A stretch of 64,000 nt of DNA, from positions 496,001 through 560,000 of the forward strand of contig NZ_FPHO01000003.1 of NCBI RefSeq assembly GCF_900117455.1, given 5' to 3'. This DNA is from Hyphomicrobium sp. CS1GBMeth3 (lineage in GTDB: Bacteria; Pseudomonadota; Alphaproteobacteria; Rhizobiales; Hyphomicrobiaceae). The position numbers and the translations under genes were made by a program. Within the stretch, counting starts at the first letter, position 1. Every line of letters begins with the position of its first letter. The notes under the pieces were generated by a model, which did not search any database, was not told the DNA's origin, and saw only the letters and a program-made list of their open reading frames with translations. Below, one piece after another: positions 18,789-27,647 of this stretch.

Positions 18789-19526
18789 TTAGCGGGCCCC
18801 GCGCCCGACGGCCGGCTCTCCGACGGGGTCCGGGGAAGCACCGAACAGGTTGGCGATCGTCCGCACCGGCACTCCGATGAGATAAAGCGCCAGATAAAGC
18901 TGCCCCCGCGCCATATGCGAGAGGTAGCCGTCGCGCCGATAGCGCTCCCCGTTGACGATCGCCCGGCTGTTCAGCACCGCGATCCGGTTGCGCCCAATCC
19001 GCCGCAACAGGTCCATATCCTCGAGCGCCGGCAGGGCCCCGAAACCGCCGACCTGATCGTAAAGCGCCCGCGGGATCAAAAGCCCCTGATCGCCATAGGG
19101 TAGCTTCAGAAGGCGCGCGCGCAGCGAGACCAAAGCCTCGAGCGTCCGCGGCAAAGCCCCCTCGTCGTCGAGTTGGAAACGGAAGCTCGCCACTTCGGCC
19201 CGCCGCCGCCCGCTCTGGACACGCTCGATGTGCAGATTGACCTCGCGCTCCCACCCCGTGTCGAGAAGGGTGTCCGCGTCGAGGAAAAGGAGCCAGGGAA
19301 ACCGCGCCCGTGCCGCGCCCGCCCGAAGCTGTGAGCCGCGTCCGCCGTCCGCCTTGACGATATCCGCACCCGCATCGTCGGCGATGGCGAGCGTCCGATC
19401 GGTCGAGCCACCGTCGACGACGATCACCTCACGCACAAGTCCGTCCACTGCTGCCGACACCAGCGAAGACAACGTCTCCGCAAGATGCGCCTCGGCATTG
19501 GTGGCGGGAATAATCACAGAAATCAT
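18789..19526 (-). CDS. Family 2 glycosyltransferase (TIGR04283-like)
   Basis: A 245-residue GT-A glycosyltransferase without transmembrane helices. The opening MISVIIPATNAEAHLAETL, the nucleotide-sugar loop EVIVVDGGSTDRT and the metal-binding FLDADT are classic. YGDQGLLIPRALYDQVGGF and ALEDMDLLRRI resemble the TIGR04283 group. The ATG at 19526 has AGAGGAAA upstream, and the longer frame to 19697 lacks similarity. Donor and acceptor are unknown. Upstream is the radical SAM gene in divergent orientation; downstream is the CobW-like gene on the same strand. Confidence 0.85.
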   Translation of the reverse strand: MISVIIPATNAEAHLAETLSSLVSAAVDGLVREVIVVDGGSTDRTLAIADDAGADIVKADGGRGSQLRAGAARARFPWLLFLDADTLLDTGWEREVNLHIERVQSGRRRAEVASFRFQLDDEGALPRTLEALVSLRARLLKLPYGDQGLLIPRALYDQVGGFGALPALEDMDLLRRIGRNRIAVLNSRAIVNGERYRRDGYLSHMARGQLYLALYLIGVPVRTIANLFGASPDPVGEPAVGRGAR

Positions 19527-19682
19527 GATTTCCTCTTGCACGACTTCCTGCGTCTGAACAAGCGCGAGCGCCGTGGGTTCAAGCTTTGCGGCCGTTGAGC
19601 AGTGCCGAACCGCACCAAAAAAGCAGTCCACGCACGTATTTTGTTCTTTATTTGTTCTCATCCGCCTTTTAGACTCGCAGGG

Positions 19683-20816
19683 ATGAGCCCGCAGCAATCA
19701 CGGCCGAAGGCAAACCCGCTTTCCAAGTCCGAAACGGCGCCCGAAAGCACCGTCGACGACACGCGCCGGCGCGGCCGCGGCGCGCGCTCCAACCATTCCG
19801 GCCGCTTCGAAGCCGAGCGGCGCCTCACCTTCGACGACGGCTGGGAAAGCCTCGGCGAGCTTGAGGCCTTCCGCACCGAAGTCTACGCCGAGCCGGCGCG
19901 CTCGATCATCACGCGCAACCAGAGCCCCGACATCTCGTTCGATCAGTCGATCAACCCGTATCGGGGTTGCGAGCACGGCTGCATCTACTGCTACGCGCGC
20001 CCCTCGCACTGCTATCTCGGCCATTCCGCCGGCCTCGACTTCGAAACCAAGCTCTACGCCAAGACCAATGCCGCCGAGTTGCTGGAGAAGGAGCTTGCGG
20101 CCAGGACCTATAAGCCGAAGGTCCTGGCGCTCGGCACCAACACGGACCCATACCAGCCCATCGAGCGCGAGCATCGCATCACACGTCAGATCCTCGAGGT
20201 GCTAGAGCGGACCGGCCACCCGGTCGGCATCGTGACCAAATCCGCTCTTGTGTTGCGCGACGCCGATATTCTCGCACGCATGGCAGCGCGCGGGCTGGCC
20301 AAGGTCGCGCTCTCGGTCACCACCCTGGACCGGCGCATCGCCCGCGCCATGGAGCCGCGCGCCACCACGCCCGGAAAGCGGCTCGAAGCCATTCGCGGGC
20401 TGGCGCAAGCAGGCGTCCCCGTGTCCGTAATGATGGCCCCGATCGTACCGGGACTGACGGACCCGGAGATCGAGAGAATTCTGGAGGCCGCCCGCGACGC
20501 CGGCGCCTCGGAGGCGGGCTACGTCCTCCTCCGTCTCCCGCTCGAATTGAAGGACGTCTTCCGCGAATGGCTGGCCGAGGAGTTTCCGGACCGGGCCGAC
20601 CGCGTGATCAACCTCTTGCGCTCGATGCACGGCGGCCGGGACTACGTCGCCGAATACGGCCAGCGCCAGAAGGGACGCGGCCCGTATGCCGACCAGATCG
20701 CGCTGCGATTTCGCCTCGCCCTGAAGCGCCTTGGCCTCAACGAGCGCCGCCACGCCCTGCGCCTCGATCTCTTCAGGCCGCCGGTGGGTAAGGGCCAGCA
20801 GATGCCCCTGCTCTAA
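19683..20816 (+). CDS. PA0069-family radical SAM protein
   Basis: A 377-residue SplB-related radical SAM protein. The cluster motif is CEHGCIYC (Cys96, 100, 103, a CX3CX2C spacing), preceded by INPYRG. TNTDPYQPIERE and the LRLPLELKDVFREWL segment are typical of the PA0069 family, whose reaction is not established. The N-terminal 60 residues are basic and probably disordered. The ATG at 19683 is preferred over a longer frame starting near 19602. It is followed 69 bases later by rnhB in the same direction. Confidence 0.88.
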   Translation: MSPQQSRPKANPLSKSETAPESTVDDTRRRGRGARSNHSGRFEAERRLTFDDGWESLGELEAFRTEVYAEPARSIITRNQSPDISFDQSINPYRGCEHGCIYCYARPSHCYLGHSAGLDFETKLYAKTNAAELLEKELAARTYKPKVLALGTNTDPYQPIEREHRITRQILEVLERTGHPVGIVTKSALVLRDADILARMAARGLAKVALSVTTLDRRIARAMEPRATTPGKRLEAIRGLAQAGVPVSVMMAPIVPGLTDPEIERILEAARDAGASEAGYVLLRLPLELKDVFREWLAEEFPDRADRVINLLRSMHGGRDYVAEYGQRQKGRGPYADQIALRFRLALKRLGLNERRHALRLDLFRPPVGKGQQMPLL

Positions 20817-20885
20817 GCCCGAGCCGCCAGCAGCTCTATCCACATCCGCCTTTGACAGGCCGCACTCCACCCGCAACGTTGGAGC

Positions 20886-21554
20886 ATGCGGGTTGATGAT
20901 TCGAAGATCGTACCGACGTTCGAGCTGGAAGCGGCCGAGCTAGTACTTGCGGGCGGGCCCATTGCCGGCGTCGATGAGGCCGGGCGAGGTCCGTGGGCTG
21001 GCCCCGTCGTCGCTGCAGCGGTGGTTCTCGATCCCAACCGCATCCCGGACGGCATCAACGACTCGAAAGCGCTCGACGCCGACGCTCGTGAGGTGCTGTT
21101 CAAGCGCATCACCAAAACGGCCCTTGCCATTGGCGTCGGCATCGGCGACGTCGACCGCATCGAGCGCGACAACATCCTCGCCGCGACGCTCTGGTCCATG
21201 GCGGAAGCGGTCGGCCGGCTCTCCTGCAAACCGCGCCTCGTGATCATCGACGGCAACAGGGCGCCGCGCCTCAAATGCGAAGCACGCACCATCGTCAAGG
21301 GCGATGCCAAGTGCCTGTCCATCGCCGCCGCGTCCATCATCGCCAAGGTCACGCGGGACCGCATGATGATCGAGCTCTCCCGGGAGTTTCCCGGCTACGG
21401 CTTCGAGCGCCACAAGGGCTACGGCACGCCCGAGCACCGCGAGGCATTGATCCGCCTCGGCCTGTCCGTGCATCACCGGAAATCGTGGAAGCCGGTACAG
21501 CTCGCCCTAGGGCTGGCAGCGGACGAAGCGGCGTCCCAACCCGAATCCGTCTGA
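20886..21554 (+). CDS. rnhB: Ribonuclease HII
   Basis: A 222-residue endonuclease that cuts the RNA strand of RNA-DNA hybrids and removes single ribonucleotides from DNA. The catalytic motif is GVDEAGRGPWAGPVVAAAV (near residue 28), with further acidic residues in INDSK and in the IIDGNRAP region, and with SIAAASIIAKVTRDR. The C-terminal GYGTPEHREAL is also diagnostic. Note that an RNase HI gene (rnhA) is also present at 45462-45914, so the organism encodes both types. Full length for the family. Confidence 0.96.
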   Translation: MRVDDSKIVPTFELEAAELVLAGGPIAGVDEAGRGPWAGPVVAAAVVLDPNRIPDGINDSKALDADAREVLFKRITKTALAIGVGIGDVDRIERDNILAATLWSMAEAVGRLSCKPRLVIIDGNRAPRLKCEARTIVKGDAKCLSIAAASIIAKVTRDRMMIELSREFPGYGFERHKGYGTPEHREALIRLGLSVHHRKSWKPVQLALGLAADEAASQPESV

Positions 21555-21913
21555 CGGACAATCGCCGCGCCGCCGCCACAGCCTACGCGCGATCGCACCC
21601 GCTTGCCTGCAACCGATGTTGAAACTCCGCACATTCCCAGTTTAGGCTAGGCCGATATCCCGGCTGAGAACGAAAAGCCGCGCCGGGCTCCGGAGGTCAC
21701 GCTCGCTCGAACGGAAGGCTCATGATGCATGAGCGCCACGAGGTCGACCATGGCACCATCCCGCCCCGCCAGCCCCCGCCCCGCAAACCGCGATCGGCAC
21801 CTTCACGTTCTTCTCTGCACCTCAAATGCCGGCGAGCGCGCGTCTCGGCTCGGCTGCCGCGTCTGAAAAGCGACACGCGCAACCCGAGGCACGCAGACAG
21901 TGAGGACAAGCCG
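21555..21913. other. Intergenic region without a convincing gene
   Basis: No well-supported gene lies between rnhB and the small protein at 21914. An open frame from 21722 continues into that small gene, but its first 64 residues are basic and proline-rich and lack a ribosome site. A perfect 7-3-7 palindrome lies at 21718-21734. I see no clear promoter boxes. Confidence 0.5.
21718..21734. promoter_or_regulatory. Perfect palindrome of unknown role
   Basis: GCTCATG-ATG-CATGAGC is a perfect inverted repeat upstream of the small unknown gene. It could be an operator or a small hairpin. Only symmetry supports it. Confidence 0.3.
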
Positions 21914-22144
21914 ATGCTTCTGATACAGGTTCTGATCGTAGGGTGCCTGCACGCGAACCCGAACTTTTGCGAGGACTTTCGCATCCCCGTCGCCCCGCAG
22001 GAGGATTTCCGCTACGGCATAACGCCGACGCTGTGCACGAAATTCACCTTCGACATCGTCAACGAATGGGAGAAGCAGCATGCGTCCTATTTCGTCAAGA
22101 AATGGACGTGCGCGAACTACGTGAAGCCCAAAGTGACGCTTTAG
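21914..22144 (+). CDS. Small hypothetical protein with conserved-looking cysteines
   Basis: A 76-residue protein. The ATG at 21914 has GAGGA eight bases upstream. The N-terminus is hydrophobic (MLLIQVLIVGC), but the segment is too short for a clear signal peptide. The remainder has four cysteines in all (residues 11, 19, 41, 68) and aromatic residues, which suggests a small disulfide-stabilised or metal-binding fold. I do not recognise the family. It lies 234 bases before the antiporter gene. Confidence 0.55.
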   Translation: MLLIQVLIVGCLHANPNFCEDFRIPVAPQEDFRYGITPTLCTKFTFDIVNEWEKQHASYFVKKWTCANYVKPKVTL

Positions 22145-22378
22145 GTCACAACGGACAAACGCCGCCCCGCTGGGCGGCGGTCGGCCCGCGGCTGGCAACA
22201 GACACCAGCTTGGAACCGGCCCAAGGCCCCATCGCTCCGTTCCCACGCCAAGGGAACGAATACGTCACTCCGTGCGCGGCGCAGACTGCCCAGTGGGGCG
22301 CCTTGCGTTTTACCTTTCCGCCTGAGATCGTCTTTCGCGAAAAGACTTTCCCACAAGCAAACAGGACCCTCGCGCTCG

Positions 22379-24106
22379 ATGCCGCATCACACGCCGCTCA
22401 TAGCGACGATCGTTACAGGCTTGGCACTTGCCTTCGTGTTCGGAGCGCTCGCGCATCGCCTGCGCGTCTCGCCTCTCGTCGGCTATCTCGTCGCGGGCAT
22501 TGCCATCGGCCCTTTCACACCGGGTTTCGTCGCCGACCAGCGCCTTGCCAATGAACTGGCCGAGATCGGCGTCATTCTGCTGATGTTCGGCGTCGGCCTG
22601 CACTTCTCGATGAAGGAGCTGTGGGCAGTGCGCGGCATCGCGGTTCCCGGCGCCATCGTTCAGATTGCCGTCGCGACGCTCCTCGGTGCCGGCCTCGCGC
22701 ACGGTCTCGGATGGACACCGGGCGCCGGATTGGTTTTCGGTCTGGCCCTGTCCGTGGCCAGCACCGTCGTGCTGCTGCGTGCCTTGCAGGAGCGAAGGAT
22801 CGTCACCACCGAGCGCGGCCAGATCGCCGTCGGCTGGCTGATCGTCGAGGACCTCGTCATGGTCCTGACGTTGGTGCTGCTGCCTGCCATTGCACCGCTC
22901 CTGGGCGGCAACGCTGAGGGTCTTCCGAACGGCGCCCCCTCGTCGCTTGACGTGCATGAGCTGTTGCTCACCGTCGCCTTCACGATCGGCAAAGTGACGG
23001 CGTTCGTCGTCATCATGATGGTGATCGGCCGCCGCGTCATTCCGTGGATCCTGCACTACACGGCGCACACGGGCTCACGCGAGCTGTTTCGCCTTGCCGT
23101 GCTCTCGATCGCACTCGGCGTCGCCTTCATCGCCGCCAACCTGTTCGGCGTGTCATTTGCGCTCGGCGCCTTCTTCGCCGGTCTGATCCTTTCGGAATCT
23201 CAGCTCTCGCAACAGGCCGCCAACGAGAGCCTGCCGTTGCGCGACGCCTTCGCCGTGTTGTTCTTTGTCTCGGTCGGCATGCTGTTCGACCCGAGGATCA
23301 TTGTCGAGCAACCAGCTGCTGTGATCGCCACCCTTCTCATCATCGTCATTGGCAAATCGCTGGCCGCGTTTGCGATCGTGCGCGCCTTCGGTCACCCCTT
23401 GGGCACCGCTTTCACGATTTCGGCGAGCCTCGCGCAAATCGGCGAGTTCTCGTTCATCCTCGCCGCGCTCGGCATGAGTCTCGATCTGCTGCCCACCGCC
23501 GGCCGCGACCTGATCCTCGCCGGCGCGCTTCTCTCGATCATCATCAATCCGCTGTTCTTCTGGGGCCTCGACCGCCTGAAGCCCTGGCTCGAGAGAAAGG
23601 ATGGCCATCACGAAGCTGGCCAGCCCGCCGAGGAGACGCCGAGCACGGAGGAGGAGCCCCTTCCCGTCACCACGCTTGAAGGCCACACCATCGTCGTCGG
23701 CACGGGGCGCGTGGGCAAGCGCATCATCGATAGCCTCGCTACCGGTTCCGCTCCTCTTTATGTGATCGACGAGAACGAGGAGGAGATCAAACGCCTCCAC
23801 GCGCGCAACATCGAAGGCATCGCGGGCAGCGCCGCAACCCTTCTCGAGGCAGCCAATCCCGCCAAGGCCGCCGTCATGATCGTCGCCATACCGAGCAACT
23901 TCGAGGCCGGTCAGGTCATCGAGCAGGCCCGCGAGGCCAACCCGACGATGCCTATCATCGGCCGCGCACAAACCGAGCCCGAGGCCGAATACCTGACGAA
24001 GTACGGAGCGACCGCGGTCGTGATGAGCGCCGACACCCTCGCCGACACGCTGCTTGCCACCTACCGCGCAACCCTGGACAGCGCCAGGCCCGCTAGCGAC
24101 GGCTAG
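22379..24106 (+). CDS. ybaL: CPA2-family cation:proton antiporter, YbaL-like
   Basis: A 575-residue inner-membrane antiporter of the KefB/KefC superfamily. About twelve membrane helices span residues 7-400, including FGALAHRLRVSPLVGYLVAGIAIGPFTPGF and the ALSVASTVVLLRAL helix. A cytoplasmic RCK-N (TrkA-N) domain follows a charged linker: HTIVVGTGRVGKRIIDSL (about 435-452) binds NAD(H) or a related nucleotide. No separate KefG/KefF ancillary subunit gene is adjacent. Length and order fit E. coli YbaL. The transported ion is not certain. A palindromic stem covers the stop codon. Confidence 0.9.
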   Translation: MPHHTPLIATIVTGLALAFVFGALAHRLRVSPLVGYLVAGIAIGPFTPGFVADQRLANELAEIGVILLMFGVGLHFSMKELWAVRGIAVPGAIVQIAVATLLGAGLAHGLGWTPGAGLVFGLALSVASTVVLLRALQERRIVTTERGQIAVGWLIVEDLVMVLTLVLLPAIAPLLGGNAEGLPNGAPSSLDVHELLLTVAFTIGKVTAFVVIMMVIGRRVIPWILHYTAHTGSRELFRLAVLSIALGVAFIAANLFGVSFALGAFFAGLILSESQLSQQAANESLPLRDAFAVLFFVSVGMLFDPRIIVEQPAAVIATLLIIVIGKSLAAFAIVRAFGHPLGTAFTISASLAQIGEFSFILAALGMSLDLLPTAGRDLILAGALLSIIINPLFFWGLDRLKPWLERKDGHHEAGQPAEETPSTEEEPLPVTTLEGHTIVVGTGRVGKRIIDSLATGSAPLYVIDENEEEIKRLHARNIEGIAGSAATLLEAANPAKAAVMIVAIPSNFEAGQVIEQAREANPTMPIIGRAQTEPEAEYLTKYGATAVVMSADTLADTLLATYRATLDSARPASDG

Positions 24107-24110
24107 CGGG
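24089..24110 (+). terminator. Hairpin over the antiporter stop codon
   Basis: Perfect 8-base arms CCCGCTAG (24089-24096) and CTAGCGGG (24103-24110) surround a six-base loop. The gene's TAG stop lies in the right arm. No T-run follows, so this may protect the 3' end or act as a weak terminator. Confidence 0.4.
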
Positions 24111-24209
24111 TAGTTCGCTTGCGACCAGATTCATATGCAACAGAACGTGGCTTTTTCTCATATTATTCAATTGGTAACCGGAGATAGATAAAACTGTACA
24201 TTATCTACA

Positions 24210-25934
24210 GTGCCGCGCCGGCCTGCGCCTGCGCGCCAGCCCAATGGATCTCCCGTGACCCAATTGAAATTGAAGCACAAGGTCGGTGCCCTGATCGCAT
24301 TCTTGGCCCTGATCCCCGTCGCCGGTGCCGGCCTTACTTATTTGAGCCTCTCGGCCGAGGGCGCAGCTCAAGAACACGCGATGAGTGCCAAGAACGGCCA
24401 GATGTATCTCGAACGCATCAACGGCCTCGTCTACGCCATCGTCATGGACTCACGCGGCGTTTACATGTCCAACGATTGGGCGTCCGCTGAGAGCTTCGGC
24501 AAGGGCATCGTCAAGAGCGCAGCCGACCTAACCGCCGCGACGAAACTCTGGGAAGCAACCGTTGAGCCGGAACATCGCCAGGAGTTCGCCGACGCCGAAG
24601 CCACGATCGCGCAGTTCATCGGCTTCCGCACCGAGCTCGTGCGTCTCGCGCGTGAAGAGTCGCTCTTTGCCGCGCGTCAGTTCGGCGACAACGACGCCAA
24701 CCGCGCCAACCGCAGCGCTCTGAACGACAAGCTGCGTGCGCTGTCGAGCCGTTACGAAACATACGTCGAAGCCACGCAGGTGGACGCCGACGCCGCTCGC
24801 AACCAGGCACTCACCACGGCCGCGATGGCCGGCGTCATTTCGCTGCTCACCATGGTGGGCGGCATCTGGCTGCTGATCACCAACCTCACCCGCCCGATCG
24901 AGCGCGTGAAGCTCTCCATCCTCGACCTTGCCGAAGGCCATACCGATCGCGAGATCTACGGCACCGACCGCACCGACGAACTGGGCGAAATCGCAGGCGC
25001 CGTACTGGTCTTCAAGAAGAACATTCTGGAAGCCGAGCGGCTCCGCGCCGAGCAGAAGGCGATCGAGGAACGCGCCGCTGCCGAGCACAGGGCGGAGATG
25101 GTGAAGCTCGCCAACAAGTTCCAGGAAAGCGTCGGCCGCGTCGTCGACACGGTCTCCGCCGCCTCGAGCCAGCTTGAGACGGCAGCCAACCAGCTGACGA
25201 TGAACGCCGCGTCCACTCAGGAGCTTTCGGGCACCGTAGCCAGCGCCTCCGAACAGACCTCCGTCAACGTCCAGGGCGTGGCAGCAGCCTCCGAGCAGCT
25301 CTCGTCGACGGTGAGCGAGATCGGCCGCCAGGTGCACGAGAGCAGCGCCATCGCTGAGGAAGCCGTGCGTCAGGCGAGCAAGACCAACGACAACGTCGTC
25401 GAGCTGTCGCAAGCGGCAGAGCGCATCGGCGCCGTGGTCGAGCTGATCAACCAGATCGCCGGGCAGACCAACCTCCTGGCCCTCAACGCCACCATCGAAG
25501 CCGCGCGTGCGGGCGATGCCGGCAAGGGCTTTGCGGTTGTCGCTCAGGAAGTGAAGGCGCTCGCTGCGCAGACGGCCAAAGCCACCAACGAGATCGCGAG
25601 CCAGATCCAGAGCATGCAGGCATCTACGCGCCAGGCCGTCGATGCGATCAACGAGATCGGCTCTACCATCAACCGCATCTCGGCCGTGAGCGGCGCCATC
25701 GCCGCCGCCGTCGAGCAGCAGGGCGCGACCACGCAGGAGATCAGCCGCAACGTCGTCGAAGCCGCCAAGGGCACGAGCGAGGTGGCGTCCTCCATCTCGG
25801 CCGTGAGCCAGGGCGCCTCCGAGACGGGGTCGGCTTCGGCTCAGGTGCTTGCGTCGGCGAAGTCGCTCTCCGGCGATAGCCGCACGCTGAAAACCGAGGT
25901 CGAGCGCTTTCTCGCCACCGTTCGCGCCGCCTAA
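24210..25934 (+). CDS. Methyl-accepting chemotaxis protein
   Basis: A 574-residue transmembrane chemoreceptor. TM1 is about residues 25-42, the sensory part (about 45-200) is helical and resembles a four-helix bundle, and TM2 is about 205-226. A HAMP domain follows (LTRPIERVKLSILDLAEGHTD), then the methyl-accepting signalling domain with the hairpin tip [20 protein letters not shown]. The start is uncertain: GTG at 24210 or GTG at 24255, and neither has a clear ribosome site. No CheR-docking pentapeptide ends the protein. No che genes are in the window. The ligand is unknown. Confidence 0.88.
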   Translation: MPRRPAPARQPNGSPVTQLKLKHKVGALIAFLALIPVAGAGLTYLSLSAEGAAQEHAMSAKNGQMYLERINGLVYAIVMDSRGVYMSNDWASAESFGKGIVKSAADLTAATKLWEATVEPEHRQEFADAEATIAQFIGFRTELVRLAREESLFAARQFGDNDANRANRSALNDKLRALSSRYETYVEATQVDADAARNQALTTAAMAGVISLLTMVGGIWLLITNLTRPIERVKLSILDLAEGHTDREIYGTDRTDELGEIAGAVLVFKKNILEAERLRAEQKAIEERAAAEHRAEMVKLANKFQESVGRVVDTVSAASSQLETAANQLTMNAASTQELSGTVASASEQTSVNVQGVAAASEQLSSTVSEIGRQVHESSAIAEEAVRQASKTNDNVVELSQAAERIGAVVELINQIAGQTNLLALNATIEAARAGDAGKGFAVVAQEVKALAAQTAKATNEIASQIQSMQASTRQAVDAINEIGSTINRISAVSGAIAAAVEQQGATTQEISRNVVEAAKGTSEVASSISAVSQGASETGSASAQVLASAKSLSGDSRTLKTEVERFLATVRAA

Positions 25935-25945
25935 AGCGAGATCCT

Positions 25946-25974
25946 CGAGATGCGGGCACATCGCTCGCATCTCG
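25946..25974 (+). terminator. Stem-loop after the chemoreceptor gene
   Basis: Perfect 9-base arms CGAGATGCG (25946-25954) and CGCATCTCG (25966-25974) enclose an 11-base loop, 12 bases after the stop. There is no immediate T-run, so Rho-independent termination is only possible, not certain. Confidence 0.45.
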
Positions 25975-26051
25975 ACATCGCTCCAGCGCAAAAAATTTTA
26001 AGCCATTGATCTGGAATCGAGATTGGATCGCGCCGGCTTTGCCATCGGCGC

Positions 26052-26096
26052 GATTCATTTTGTTCGCCTTTTGTGCGCCTCAAACGCATGCGAGTC
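26052..26096. promoter_or_regulatory. ccrM: Two GANTC sites upstream of ccrM
   Basis: GATTC at 26052-26056 and GAGTC at 26092-26096 are substrates of CcrM itself. In Caulobacter the ccrM promoter is controlled by its own methylation state. Two sites within 45 bases could occur by chance, so the link is an inference. Confidence 0.35.
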
Positions 26097-26166
26097 GAAA
26101 GTTTCTCTAACGCGTCGAAGGAACCTTGCGTCGCCTCCCACCGTAACCGAAAATTAAATGCCGCTG

Positions 26167-26182
26167 TTTACACTCCGTTAAC
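26167..26182 (+). promoter_or_regulatory. CtrA-like box upstream of ccrM
   Basis: TTTA-N7-TTAAC differs by one base from the CtrA consensus TTAA-N7-TTAAC. It lies 80 bases before the ccrM start codon, where a CtrA-activated -35 region would be expected. Confidence 0.45.
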
Positions 26183-26261
26183 TGCGGAATTGCTTTTTGG
26201 TCCGGCAGGGTGCGTCTCTTGGGTCCCTGGCATCTCTGGTCTTTTCAGTGAGTTGCGTCGA

Positions 26262-27434
26262 ATGGGTGTGCGTCGTGGTGCGGGTACGGCTGCGGGACGT
26301 CGCGGTCGAGTGGCCAAAGGTTCGTCTCTGGCCCCAAATCAGATCCTCCTCGGGGACTGCCCCGACGAGTTGCGGCGCATTCCGGATCGCAGCGTAGACC
26401 TCGTCTTCGCCGACCCTCCCTACAATCTCCAGCTCGCGACCGAGCTTCTGCGCCCGAACAACACGCGCGTCGACGGCGTCGACGACGCCTGGGACAAGTT
26501 CGCCTCCTTCGAGGAGTATGACCGCTTCACACGCGCCTGGCTCGCCGAATGCCGCCGCGTTCTGAAGCCGGACGGCGCCATGTGGCTCATCGGCTCCTAT
26601 CACAACGTGTTCCGCCTTGGCGCCGCGCTGCAGGATCTCGGATACTGGATCCTGAACGACGTCGTCTGGCGCAAAGTGAACCCGATGCCGAACTTCCGCG
26701 GCCGTCGCTTCACCAACGCGCACGAGACGCTGATTTGGGCCGCGCGCGATCAGAAGTCCCGCTACACGTTCAACTACGAGAGCCTCAAGGCCTCGAACGA
26801 CGACTTGCAGATGCGCTCGGATTGGCTGTTCCCGATCTGCTCGGGACCGGAGCGTTTGAAAGACGACGGGGGTCGCAAGGCACATCCCACGCAGAAGCCG
26901 GAAGCGCTTTTGCATCGCGTACTGCTGGCAACGACCAACCCCGGCGACACCGTGCTCGATCCCTTCTTCGGTACCGGAACCACGGGCGCCGTCGCGCAAA
27001 AGCTCGGCCGCAACTGGATCGGCATCGAGCGCGATCCCGATTACGCCAAGGCCGCGGAAGAGCGCATCGCGAAAGTGAAGACGCTATCGACGTCCGCGCT
27101 CGAAACACAGCCCTCGAAGCGCGCCGAGCCGCGCATACCGTTCGGAACGTTGATCGAGCTTGGCATCCTGCGCGCGGGCTCGAAGCTTTACGATGAGCGC
27201 CGCCAGGTTCTGGCCGAAGTGAAGGCCGATGGCACACTTGCGGTGCCGGGCAGCCGTGGCTCGATCCACCGCTTGGGCGCTGTCGTGCAGGGCAAGTCCG
27301 CGTGCAATGGCTGGACCTTCTGGCACTACGAGCGCGGCGGCGTGCTGCACCCGATCGACAAGTTGCGCGAGCGCGCCAAGGCCGAGCTCGGCCTCACGAA
27401 ACCCATGTCGTCCCCCCTCATCGCCGCGGAGTAG
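26262..27434 (+). CDS. ccrM: Cell-cycle DNA adenine methyltransferase, GANTC-specific
   Basis: A beta-class N6-adenine methyltransferase of 390 residues that methylates GANTC after replication-fork passage. The catalytic motif is DPPY (51-54), and the SAM-binding motif is FFGTGTTG near residue 235. The C-terminal region (about 290-385, [20 protein letters not shown] to [16 protein letters not shown]) is the RAMA-type DNA-recognition domain typical of CcrM and essential for its activity in Caulobacter. The ATG at 26262 is preferred over the longer frame because it matches the usual N-terminus with a short basic extension. A CtrA-like box lies upstream. Confidence 0.95.
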   Translation: MGVRRGAGTAAGRRGRVAKGSSLAPNQILLGDCPDELRRIPDRSVDLVFADPPYNLQLATELLRPNNTRVDGVDDAWDKFASFEEYDRFTRAWLAECRRVLKPDGAMWLIGSYHNVFRLGAALQDLGYWILNDVVWRKVNPMPNFRGRRFTNAHETLIWAARDQKSRYTFNYESLKASNDDLQMRSDWLFPICSGPERLKDDGGRKAHPTQKPEALLHRVLLATTNPGDTVLDPFFGTGTTGAVAQKLGRNWIGIERDPDYAKAAEERIAKVKTLSTSALETQPSKRAEPRIPFGTLIELGILRAGSKLYDERRQVLAEVKADGTLAVPGSRGSIHRLGAVVQGKSACNGWTFWHYERGGVLHPIDKLRERAKAELGLTKPMSSPLIAAE

Positions 27435-27455
27435 GCCGGCGCAGGGGAGCAATCA

Positions 27456-27502
27456 GGATCCAGGGCCCATGCTGGCGCGCTGAAAGGCTGCGCCCTGGGT
27501 CC
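27456..27502. repeat. Long intergenic inverted repeat
   Basis: GGATCCAGGGC (27456-27466) pairs with GCCCTGGGTCC (27492-27502) with one mismatch, around a 25-base loop. It begins 21 bases after ccrM. Its form resembles dispersed intergenic palindromes in alphaproteobacterial genomes, but I cannot test copy number from one window. Confidence 0.55.
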
Positions 27503-27506
27503 ACTT

Positions 27507-27523
27507 GTTCGCCGCAGGCGAAC
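27507..27523. repeat. Short palindrome in the ccrM-ada gap
   Basis: GTTCGCC-GCA-GGCGAAC is a perfect 7-3-7 inverted repeat four bases after the preceding repeat. Together they form a compact cluster of palindromes between ccrM and ada. Confidence 0.55.
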
Positions 27524-27647
27524 CTAAACCCACCAATCGGCTTGTCTGCCGTGGCCCGGAGCCGCCATGGGACTATAGGCCTACACTCAGAAATTAGTTG
27601 CCCGGTTTGAGGCGGACAGTGAGCCGGGAATTGGCTACCAGACTCCC

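Larger units (their letters stand above)
25935..26261. other. Intergenic region: end of chemoreceptor gene and ccrM promoter
   Basis: No gene is seen here. It holds a 9-base inverted repeat (25946-25974), two GANTC sites and a CtrA-like motif before ccrM. The open frame of ccrM extends back to 26073, but that part has no similarity to CcrM and covers the presumed promoter. Confidence 0.6.

Noticed and set aside
18575..18841. Minus-strand frame with an ATG inside the CobW-like gene's ribosome-site region
   Set aside because: The ATG directly abuts the AGGGAGGA, with no spacing, and the frame soon becomes arginine-rich without similarity. The TTG start of the CobW-like protein fits better.
24528..25991. 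487-codon open frame on the minus strand opposite the first chemoreceptor
   Set aside because: It is glycine/aspartate/arginine-rich, without family signature; the plus-strand reading contains the complete receptor hairpin.
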